From assembly GCA_033675265.1 (NCBI GenBank), contig JAUJYZ010001301.1:235001-299000 (forward strand): a DNA stretch of 64,000 bases, read 5' to 3'. The translations under genes and the position numbers were made by a program. Shown in pieces: positions 43,810 to 55,800 of this stretch. The stretch comes from Actinostola sp. cb2023 (taxonomy: Eukaryota; Cnidaria; Anthozoa; Actiniaria; Actinostolidae). The notes beneath the pieces were generated by a model. It saw nothing but the letters and a program-made list of their open reading frames with translations, made no database searches and had not been told where the DNA came from. Each line of letters starts with the position of its first letter. Position 1 is the stretch's first letter.

Positions 43810-46800
43810 TAATAATAATAACTTTTATAACGTGTCAAATTACCTAGCTTACACAAGTGTAAACTAATTGAGGACACCTACATGTATCTACCTAAAATCT
43901 ACACCCATACCCAAACCCAAAGCCCCACCTAATTTTCCCAACCCTTCCCCCCTTATTTAAATTCTATCTGGCGTAAAATATTAAAATTTAAAATGTATCC
44001 TAACTAAAAATATAGACAAACCATCATCTCACCTCACTAAAGCTCAAGGAATCCTGTGACTTGGTTTGCTGTAATTCATCTCCAGAATCTGATTTGAAGT
44101 ACGGGGGGTAAGGAGTAACAATATCCTGTCTTCCTGTTGCAGCAAGGGAGAGAAGCTCAATCCAGCGTTCTACAGCCACCCTAGAGTCAGTTGCAAAAAA
44201 GAACATCACGAGGGAGGGGTGGGACACCTTAAAACCATATGCTTTCTTGGATTCTTTGCTGTCAAATAAGCAGACGTCATGGTCACGGAGAGTGATGGTT
44301 AAGGATGGCTTCAGGTCATCTGCATGCCTGTAGATACACAAACAACAATTATACATTGCCATTATCATCAGAAAAAATGTGACAAAAAAAGGGAGCAGTC
44401 CTGAGGGGAGTGATGAAGAGGATAATGATGACGAAGATGATGCTGATGACAATGATACCTGACATTACAAATGATTGTGATGACAATTTACACAACGATT
44501 GATGGTTGGATGTTGGTAAAGCACTGACGATGATGGTGATGATGCTGATCCATTTTCTTTTCATTTATTGCTGTAAAGTGACTAGTGAAGACTTAAGTGA
44601 CACATTAAGAAATGGCACTTAAAATACCCACTTATTATGATGATGATGGTGATGATAATGAGGGTGGGGAAGATGACTACTAATGCTGATGATGATTGTG
44701 ACAATTACAATGATGATGGTGATGACAAAGCTGATGATAACTTCGGTAGGTGATGATGAGGATGATGATAATACAGTATGTACTTATTGACTGAGTGAGA
44801 GGGCCAGATGGGAAAATATTTGGCTCGAGGCCATGACCGTGCTGAATGTCCAAGAGCCAAATATTTTCCTATCTGGCCTAACCTAACTCAGTCAATAAGC
44901 ATTTTATCATATGACCCACAAAACCCTCTTTTTCCAATGGTTTTATGAAAGAGCGTGCAAGTCGGGAAATACGGCTTTTTCCAGACTGACTTACACCATC
45001 ACGTTCGGACCACATCACGTGACTTTTTCCAGTGGTTTTATTAAGAGTGTGCAAGTCAGGAAATACGGGTCAGATGATAATGACAACTATTTATATGTAC
45101 CTGTAGCACAGCAGCTTGTTGTCCATCAGTTTGCAATATCGCTTGGACCACACACCAAGGGGTCTCTTTTGGAACAACACCCCACTATGACGAGCATCAG
45201 GATCTTGTAGAAACTTCGCTTCACTTTCAGCTGAAGTTTGTTTCCTCCGTCTCTTTGTTCGTGGACCATTGGAAATGCTTGATTTTCTGGGTGGATGCTG
45301 TAACACATGGAAATACTGTCACTACATGTACATCTACTCTATTACATCCAGATGATATTGTAGTTACCGGCACTTTTTGGATGCTTCTCTCTCCACTCTT
45401 TATTTAGTGTATATTTATTTAGTGTATATTTATTTAGTGTGTATTTATTTAGTGTGTATTTATTTAGTGTGTATTTATTTAGTGTGTATTTATTTAGTGT
45501 GTATTTATTTAGTGTGTATTTATTTAGTGTGTATTTATTTAGTGTGTATTTATTTAGTGTGTATTTATTTAGTGTGTATTTATTTAGTGTGTATTTATTT
45601 AGTGTGTATTTATTTAGTGTGTATTTATTTAGTGTGTATTTATTTAGTGTGTATTTATTTAGTGTGTATTTATTTAGTGTGTATTTATTTAGTGTATATC
45701 TATTTAGTGTATATCTATTTAGTGTATATTTATTTAGTGTGTATTTATTTAGTGTGTATTTATTTAGTGTGTATTTATTTAGTGTGTATTTATTTAGTGT
45801 GTATTTATTTAGTGTGTATTTATTTAGTGTGTATTTATTTAGTGTGTATTTATTTAGTGTGTATTTATTTAGTGTGTATTTATTTAGTGTATATTTATTT
45901 AGTGTATATTTATTTAGTGTATATTTATTTAGTGTATATTTATTTAGTGTATATTTATTTAGCGTATATTTATTTAGCGTATATTTATTTAGTGTATATT
46001 TATTTAGCGTATATTTATTTAGCGTATATTTATTTAGTGTATATTTATTTAGTGTATATTTATTTAGTGTATATTTATTTAGTGTATATTTATTTAGTGT
46101 ATATTTATTTAGTGTATATTTATTTAGTGTATATTTATTTAGTGTATATTTATTTAAGTGTATATTTATTTAGTGTATATTTATTTAGTGTATATTTATT
46201 TAGTGTATATTTATTTATGTATATTATTATTCATGGCGAAAACAAGAGATTGAGATTGATATCTAGTGGTTATGTATATGTACAATGTAGGCAGTCCTAC
46301 TGGAGTAAGTGGCCATGGCAATTATAGATTCAAATAAGCATACATGTAAGAGTCGGCAGATGAAACTGACAAAGTAGGCAGCACAGATTTTCAGAATACT
46401 GACCAGAACTCATTGGTTGCAAGTTTCCAGGAACTCCAAATTTTGTAGATAACCAAATAATTCACCCTTAGGGACTACATTGTTGTTGTAGCTATTTGAA
46501 ATATCTAGCATATACATGTACATCTGTATAATGCCCTGCTTACAAGGGGGAGGGTAACCCTACAATGTATTTACTAGTAGTAGAGTTTACCCTAGTACTA
46601 GTGTTATCCTAGCACTAGTAGGTTTCTTCTTTTTTTCTGGGTGCATGTTTACAAGGCTGGTTTAAGGGCTACCTTACTGCTAGGGTAACCCTCTCCGAAT
46701 ACTAGGGTTACCCTACCACTAGGGTTGTGTTTTTCCCTTGTAAATAGTTTTGCTGGGATAACTCACATACACCCAGAACAACTTTTTACTTGTTTTGACG

Positions 46801-49800
46801 CCTTGCCAGAGCAATTGAATTGACTCGAGGGGAAGGGTAACACCAATTGAATATATTTCAATTGTAAACCCGGGCTATCTTTGACCCTAGTACTAGGGTA
46901 ACCCTACTGCTAGGGTCATCCTCTCCCCTTGTAAACAGTGCCTAAATGCCCTTTAAATACATGGCAGTGTTTGTTTTCCTACCTGTTTCTTTGCTATCAA
47001 TTCAGAACCTGATCCAACCGAATCCAAGCTAACATTACTCAGCACAGTTGACGTCCTCTTCCTTAAACTTCCCGGCTTCTCCCCCTTTAAGTCAGAAGCC
47101 TCATCGCTAGCAATGGATTCCCCATAGCTTAGACGTTGAGTACTGTGATCGCTTGGGCTATCCGTTCCATGGGAGTCATCTCGGACTGAACGAGACGTTG
47201 ATTCAGTGTCGATAATAGAATCTTGAGTGTCACATACTGGTTCCTTTGCTCTGCTGGCTTTTCTTTCTTTCTTCTTCTCTTCGTCCTCTTCCTCGTCGTC
47301 GGAGCTACTTTCTGACGAGGAGTAAGAGTTGGCAGGTACTGGTGGAAGGGGTGGGTTATATGGTTCACTAGTATTGTTGTCTGGATGGACTGGCGTGGAT
47401 GTGAGGTTCGAGGGTTGGTACCCTGATGAGTTCAACATTTCCTTAAAGGAAAGAAAGATTCATTAAATATTTGTAGGAAATTCCTGGAAATTCCTGGATT
47501 TCCTGAAATTCCTGGATTTCGTAAAATTTCTGGATTTCGTGAAATCCCTGGATTTTTTCGTGAAATCCCTGGATTTCCTGAAATTCCTGGATTTCCTGGA
47601 AAATTCTAAGGTACCAAAAAGTACTTACTGAAAAGTACTCCACAGGCACTTCATAGGTGCTGCTTCCACCATCTTCATCATCGTTAGACTGGATATTTAT
47701 TCTCATGTATCCATATGGAGACTTATACATCTCTTGTGCTTGCTCTATTGAAAAGGCATTTTCTAATGGGCTGATAGGTCTGTAGGTACTGCTACGCCTT
47801 ACAGCTGCAGCCATGATGGCACTCATCCATGGTGATAGGTCATGCCCTTCTTCTATGGCAAGCTGGACTGAAGGAGCACCACTCTGTCGCAAACTGGGAA
47901 ATAAAACACACAATGGTATTATAATTATTATTGTATAGAGATTTCAAAAACAAAATAAAAAATCTAGATCTATTCAATGATACATTGTAAACAAATGACA
48001 ACAATAAAGTGGACAGTCAACCACAATCATCATCATCATTTCAATCATCATTTCTTGATGTCAATCAGCTGTAGAAAGTCTTATAAAATGACTTAGTATG
48101 ATAAAATGCGTGCTCTGATGAATTCGACAAAGGATGCATATGCCATGTGCTGTAAGAGAGCACACAGCACACACACATCACATGTATATTCAAACCCTTT
48201 TGTAGCTAACAAAATTGAAAACTTGCTTTAAGATCATAACTGTATTTTATAAAAGAAATAGAAAACTTGTCCACTGTGCTCTGTGCAGTTATAGAGCACT
48301 AGGGGACTACATACATGTAAACTTTATTAACCACCACTAAGCGTCATGCTTCTCCTATCACTTCTCTCATGTTCTGATTTAGTTCCTGTGTGCTCTAAAA
48401 CTGCACACAACACATCTTATATGTCTTCACTTGAATCTCATTAATTACTCGGGCCCAGGCCGCAGGCCGCCCGAGTTAGAAAATGCGTTTTTCGGTAGTA
48501 GTAGTCGTAGTTTTTTTAGTCGGTTAAAGAATGACGAAAGTATGCGACGTATTTAATCGTATCCGGAGTTTCAAGATTACTCCGCAGATTTGAAAAGATA
48601 AAGGAGACACAGGACTCAAGTAGATTATGAATCTTAGTTTTGAAAGCAGCTGTAGATCTTCAAGCTATTAAAAGGTCAGGATTCTAGTTCATCGTTCAAT
48701 GACTAGAAGTGGTAAAAGGACTAGAAGCTCGCTTAAAATATATTTTTTTTAAAACAAACGCGAGGCCGTTATCGGAACCATCTGACCTATGCAACCTCAA
48801 GACGTATCATGTTCGTACTCACCGGACTAATAGTCTCCCTCGTCACTCAACTGTCACTGATTGTCATGACGTCAGAGAAATTATATTGTATTGAAGAAGA
48901 TGTCCTTGTTTTATTCGACGTTCGAACCGTAACTCGAACCCGAACTCGATTCCAAACTCGACGTTTCGGGATCTGAAGCTAGAGAGGGGGCCTTTACACA
49001 AACTCATCAAAATCAAATCAATTGAACTCAAAGTCAAAAGGTAATCAAATGAACTCAAAGGCAAATCAAATGAACTCGACACATACATGTATATACATAG
49101 TCTCCCTCGTCACGCAACTGTCAGTCATTGTCAGGTCTCTCCTCGCGCAGCTGACATTGTCCTTGTTCTTCAACCAACTGGCATTCATTTTCAAGTACTT
49201 CCTCGAACAACTGACATTTTCCTTTTCACAATGCCCGAGTGAACGCTCATTGAGCGTCTTGTTACCTTCGAATGAGGGCCAAAATGTATCGAAGAAATAG
49301 AAATCGAGGCAGTGTGCTTTATTGAGTTATAGAAGCACGTGGGAATTGGAAGAAGATGAGAGAAGTGTTAGGAGAAGCACTGGGCGTAGCCAAGATGCCT
49401 TGTGCTTCTCGCACTTCTCTGTCTTCTTTCAATTCCCAAGTGCTTGTATACAAATGTAACTCGATTAAGCCTTTTTATAAAATACAATATAATTATTATG
49501 ACTTTAAGGCAAGTTTTCAAATTTATTTGTTACAATAATGTTTGAATACCTGCGTTAGGATATCTACGAGTCTCGCAAAATTTCGGTCAAATTGTGCGAG
49601 TCTCAAAGTCTCATTTTTACGCAAAAAGCCGATAGTCTCAAAGTCTCGAATTTTAAAAACAAAGGAAATCGGTGAAAAAGCGTCTTGGGCTCGCATCAAA
49701 TATGCCTTGTCTGGAGTCTCACAAAGTCTCGCTTTGACAATTTGATACTGGTCACTAATGTATAATACAAGGAAATAAAAATAAATAAAACATTATAAAA

Positions 49801-52800
49801 GCAAGGAAGATACATTGTTGTAATATTAGAAGTCTGGACTTACCTAAATGAATAGCTGATCTTCTTCTTGTCATCAACACCAATATCACAGTTTGGCAAA
49901 TCAATAATTTGACTGCATGGATCATCGCGAGTTTTAAAAATGTAAAGTTTATCATCCTTTAAAACACACCACCGTCTTTGTTTACTCTTGACATCTTTTA
50001 GATAACCCTGAATAACAGGGTCTGCAATGTCTGATAGGTTTACAGTATCATAGATCTTGACTTCCTTTTTGAACCTGGTAAACAAATTATAGATTGATAA
50101 GCATACATGTATATATATACAGTCATTTGCAAAAATTCTGGCCGCTAAGAAATATCAATATATCAACATATCGGGTGCATTATGGGTAATTAAATTATCA
50201 AAAATTCCCCTTAAAGTGGGTTAACGCCAGCAAAGTTGGTAGAAATAATTAGTATAATGTTTATTTTAGTCTTACGTTTGTATTTGCTTCATTTAATAAG
50301 AACTAGGAAACTCAAAATAGTATTATTTAATTACCCATAATGCACCCGATATATTGATATATTGATATATCGTGGCGGCCAGAATATTTGCAAATGACTG
50401 TACATGTATATATGTACTGATAGGTGTACAGTATCATAGATCTTAACTTCCTTTTTGAACCTAGTAAACACGTGTAAGTGTACTGATACAAAATGTAGGT
50501 GTACAGGTATACAGTCACATACTGAGAGGTGTACATCTACTAATAATAGAGCCGTTTTCATATGAGTTGGAAACCTACGGCACAGAGTTACACTCACACG
50601 GAATCAAAGACATCTATTCAACCAATCACAGCGTACAAAATCGTTGCTCAATCAATCAGAATGCTTGGACATGACACGGTCACCACACGACACAAACCGT
50701 ACCGTAACTAGTGACTTCCCACTCATATGACAACGACTCTATTGATTGTACAATAACATGTATCTACTAATTAACAATTCACCATAAATTAAAAAAAGCA
50801 CCAAATAAAATAAAAATAAAAAATAAATAAATAGCAACTCACCATCCTGTTGTTAGCTTTCCCTTTCCACCAGACCCTCTCCCTGTACCACCCCTAGCTC
50901 CTAAATTAGAGGTAGGTGTTGCAGAGGGGTCTTCGCCTGTTTTATCAGCTGCAATAGTCTCCTCTAGTACAGTGCTAATACTAATAGCATCTGGATGACA
51001 AGCAGCTTCCCCAAAACTGAGTCGTTCATACAGTTCATCACTGCTGCTACTTTTTATGGAGTCTCTCTGTCCATACTGAAACATACATGGAAATTAGATA
51101 ATAATATCAATAATAATAATAAATAATAATAAAAAATAATAATAATATCAATAATAATAATAATAATAAATAATAATAATAATCTCTAAAAAATTTATCA
51201 TAATAAATTAGTATAATTATCTATTGGGTCATTTCACGGTATTTGAAATGTTACGGAGGGGAAGACATACTATTTTAATTGACTGTTACTATGTAATTAT
51301 GAAATCAATTTCTGCACTTTGTTCATGATATCATACAGACCCATATATACTACAAATAGAGTTGACTAAATAAGATTTCACATATTTCTGTATAGATCAG
51401 CAGGAAAAATAGTTTGTGTTACGGAGGGGAACAGAAAATATGCAATTTTTTGTTGTCATTTTTCATCTTGAAAACTCTCTGAAGTTGCAATATCTTTAAG
51501 CCTTGCTTTTGATTTTTCTTATTTCTCAACTAGATGACATTATAAAATTATGAAAAGAAAAATACTATCTGTCAATGCTGTTTCTCTGTATAGCTAAATG
51601 TCAAGGGTGGTAGTGTTACGGAGGGGAAGTTACGGAGGGGAACGTTTTGTCCGTCATGTAAATTGCCAAAGAAAACACTACTAAACACTTGAAGATAAGA
51701 CTTTTTAGTATACTCTTGGATTAAGGACATGTTTCTTCAATTAACATACTGAATAAAGTATATGTACCTTGTCTTAATAATAATGAAATGTAACCTATTT
51801 GAACTAAATATAGATATCCTATAGTGCGATTTTCAGTGCGATTGAAACAGTTTTTGGCTGCTCGTCGTTGCATGACTCGAGCTCGATAGAACATGCTTTC
51901 CTTGCAATTTCAGTACTGCGAACTTTACAGTATATCAGTAAAAACGTTAATAGCCCGACTTCACGCTACTAGAGCGTCCTGTTTCAATCTAAATTTAGAT
52001 TTAGACGAGAAAAGACTTATATTTTGGCCCCTTGACCTCCGGTGCTTTCCCTGATTGGTTTGTGCTTTGTAATCTTTCTTGGCCAGACTTCATGTCTAGG
52101 TGCATGCGCTGTAGAACCCAATATGCTTTTTGGGGTCAACGAAGAACGCTCTGCATTTCTAGAGTCGGGCTCCTTCCACAGGAAGCCCGACTAATTAAAC
52201 ACTCTGGACAGTAGCTTAAGGTCATCAGCTAGAGTGCACAGCTACTAAAATGTTAATCCACTTTTAAAATAAAAGTAAATGTATGTCATACTATGCAGGT
52301 TGATCAAACTTTGTCTTTTACAAGTTTTAAAAAGAAATGGAAATAGTCTGGCTTTCAATAAGAGGAAATGCCCTATTTTCTTAACTTATAGACACAGGGT
52401 ACCCAAAACATGGAAAAGCACAAAGAAATTGTACGCCTTTATAAAGGCTATAGGTGACTGTTAAATCAATACTACTTTACAAACTGGCTGATTTAAACAC
52501 AAATGGGCAATTCCACATGAGAGAAGGAAAAAATGCATTTCTCAGAACTTGTAAAACTGAATGAATTTGTTTCAAATCATAGTCTTTAGTGTTCAATGTT
52601 TATGAATTTTATAAAATTTTCTTGGTCTGACAGTCAGGGGGGACATCAACACAGTGAGAGCATATGGATATTTTTTGGTTATAATTTGCCCTTAATTAGA
52701 GCAATTTGAATTTTCTTAAATAAAAGCAAATAAAACCTACAGCTAGGAGTTGTATGTAAGGTTGGTAAACATATGTGATGGTCTTTCAAAATACATAATC

Positions 52801-55800
52801 TTGGGAAGACTCCTCAAGCATTAACAATTATTTGGGGGGTATGAATTTCGTTACAGACGTTACATAGCCAGACTACAAAAATATGATTATTTTTGTATTG
52901 CAAGCCAAGCCCAAGTCTTCTGATTGTGGTTTCCCTGGTTCTCTTTTGAAAAGTTATAGGAAACAAAAAATATGACAAGAGATTAGGTACAGCTCTTTAA
53001 AAAGTTACTGAAATCATGTTACAGACGTTACATTTTTGGTGTTACAGACGTTACACAGATATGATATTGCATAGTAAAAAGTACATGCTTTCTTCACTGT
53101 TTTCATAAAGTCACCTAAACCTTGGTACCTTGGTAATTTCATCAACAGAGCACTTTTCAAACCACCATGGAAGGGTTTTTACCACAAACGAAGCTTGACA
53201 GGATATATGATCTTCAAAATATAGTTTGATTATAGCCACTTGTCAGTGTCCTTATATTAAATAATTATAAGGTGGAAAATTAACCTATTCAATAAGCTTA
53301 AGCATTACAAATGGGTTGACAAGTTGAACAACAATATAAAACATACATTTTCTAGTGTTCATATTATTTTACCTTTAAGTTTCATTGCATAAAAGATCTA
53401 TATTTCGTACAGTGTAACGTCTGTAACAAAAGCTGTAACGTCTGTAACACCAAACTTTTCTTCATTGCTCAGAGTGAATAGAATAATCCTGGAAAGTTTA
53501 CTGTTTATAATAAACTTCAAACATATAGCAAGAGCTCCATCACCAATTATGGTTTTAAAGGTTTTTAAATTCACAGAAATTTGTGTTAAAATACAATAAC
53601 CTGAAAGTATGGGTGATTTTACTGTAACGTCTGTAACGTTATTAAACTCTCTCTGTATATAAGCAACTTGGGAGACTTGACATAATATATTACCTTATAC
53701 AACTTCACTCCCCCCTACCTAACAAATCTAGACAAAAGAAAAATCAAAACTCCCTTTGGCCATCAAACTGTACTTAAATAAATTACAAAATCTTGTCTGA
53801 AGTGTAACGTCTGTAACGAAGAACTGACCAAATGTGTAAACTACAGTTGAAATATCAAACATATATTTTCCTTTTGTATAACATATATTCCCCTCCGTAA
53901 CAAATTTTCCCCTCCGTAACACTTTTTCATGTCATAATATTTCAAGCAAACAAAAAGACATTGAAGGCAAATGTGGCTCATCTGTACACTCCCCCTCTAA
54001 ATTGGAAGGAATCAAAATGCCAGAGATTTAAGCTCAAAGATGTAGCTATAATGATAACTTTTTTACCTAATATTGTTACGGAGGGGAAAACAGCATTTTG
54101 CTTGGGTTTCTAATTCCTGCTTGCAATCATTTCTAAAACATATCCCTTATTTTATGATAACACATGCCTGATACAATATGGCTACATAGATGGAATGGTT
54201 GAGTTAATCATACATCTTGAAATAAAGAGAAAAATGCATTTTCCCCTCCGTAACACAGTTGAACCCTTTTCTCATAATCAGAGTTCATTTTTCCAATAAA
54301 TGTTAGTACAATGATGTATTGTTTTTTTAAATCATAAACTTGAGCTATTCTGCTTATTGAAGAAGTGGATTTTAATCATTGTTTACCTATTTCATTTATT
54401 ATTATTTTTGTCCAAAATACCGTGAAATGACCCTATTATTACTCGATGGGCGTAGCCCGATCGAGTTATAAAATGGGCTCTTTTCTTCGTCGTTGTCGTA
54501 AGGAAAGGTTACAAAGCTGTCGTTTGTTCGCAACACCGCTGGATGGCTCAATGACTCCGAAGACATGACGAACAAGCTAAATGTAGTGCGAATGTAGTGC
54601 GAATTAGAGCGAATTTAAATATGCTTACGTACAGTTTGTATACACATGTCCTTGCACGCTCGATTGGTCTTCGGTCGAGCACATGCTTTCAAGCTTGCCA
54701 TTGTAAAGCCATGAGTGCTGCCAAGTCTAATACGCTCACTCCATATACAAACGCACATGGCGACATTCGCGGTAGATCCACGTAACAGAATATACAGATC
54801 TCATTGTATACCAAGTTTATTTATTATACAGCTCTGTAACTCGGTAGTCTTGTTGTTGTGCTAGACGTGATTGTGAATGGGGTCGTGACCCCAGTAGATT
54901 ACCAGTACAGAACGCTGAAACATCTATCAGAAAGATGAAAGCCTTCGTCTATGATCGTATTCGTAAAAACACACCATGTAACTCACAGTTCTTCTATGTC
55001 AGTTTACAACATTTTACGGTAACTTGTTTCAGCCCATCGAGTGCGCGCTATGTGGAGCTTCTAGTTTGTAATTTGTTTCGAGAAATAAAGTTATCATTAT
55101 TGTTATATGTTAGAACACAGATTTTCACATGCCCTGGTTGGTCGACCATCCAGTGATTATGAGACAATAATCACTGCTCAAGTGGTGATTATGAGGTTGG
55201 CTTTTGAACATGAAAACCTGATTACATGTAAGCGAAAGTAAAAAGTACAACTTTTGAAGTTATCCTGAATTTCATCTTTTCTATAGTCTAAAATTATACT
55301 AAAACAATTATATTATTATTCGCCACAGGCTTAGTGTTTATTATGTACACTTAATGTATGGCCCGAGAGAAATAGTTAGTTTTGTTTTCCCGAGTCTCGA
55401 TGTTTCCCGAGGCAAAGGCGATAAAAGAACAGCTGGCTGAGAAGCGAAGCTTCGAGGGTATAATATGTGATATTTTGAGGACCATTTCTCATCCAGAAAG
55501 GAGAAGGGGTTTCTTTATTTTATAACCCATCGATAAATTTTTGCTTGCTGAAATTCATGAAAAACTTCTTTAAAATGTTTAAGATTTCCACTGCATATTT
55601 TGTTGATTTTTCCATGTTTGCTGGTGTAGCTTCCTCAGCCAGTCTTTTTATTTCAGTGTCACTTGTTTCTGAAAAATTTTGTTTTTGTTTTCCATGTTTT
55701 TTTGTTTTTCCATGTTTTTTTTCCCCATGTTTTTTTGGTTTTTCCATGGTTTTCCTTTTGTTTTGCTTTTTTTTAATTACTGGATGGATATCACTTTGGA

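Noticed and set aside
45377..46327. 316- and 244-residue plus-strand reading frames
   Set aside because: Entirely produced by the 15-bp tandem repeat, inside an intron of the opposite-strand PH gene; no start context or domain.
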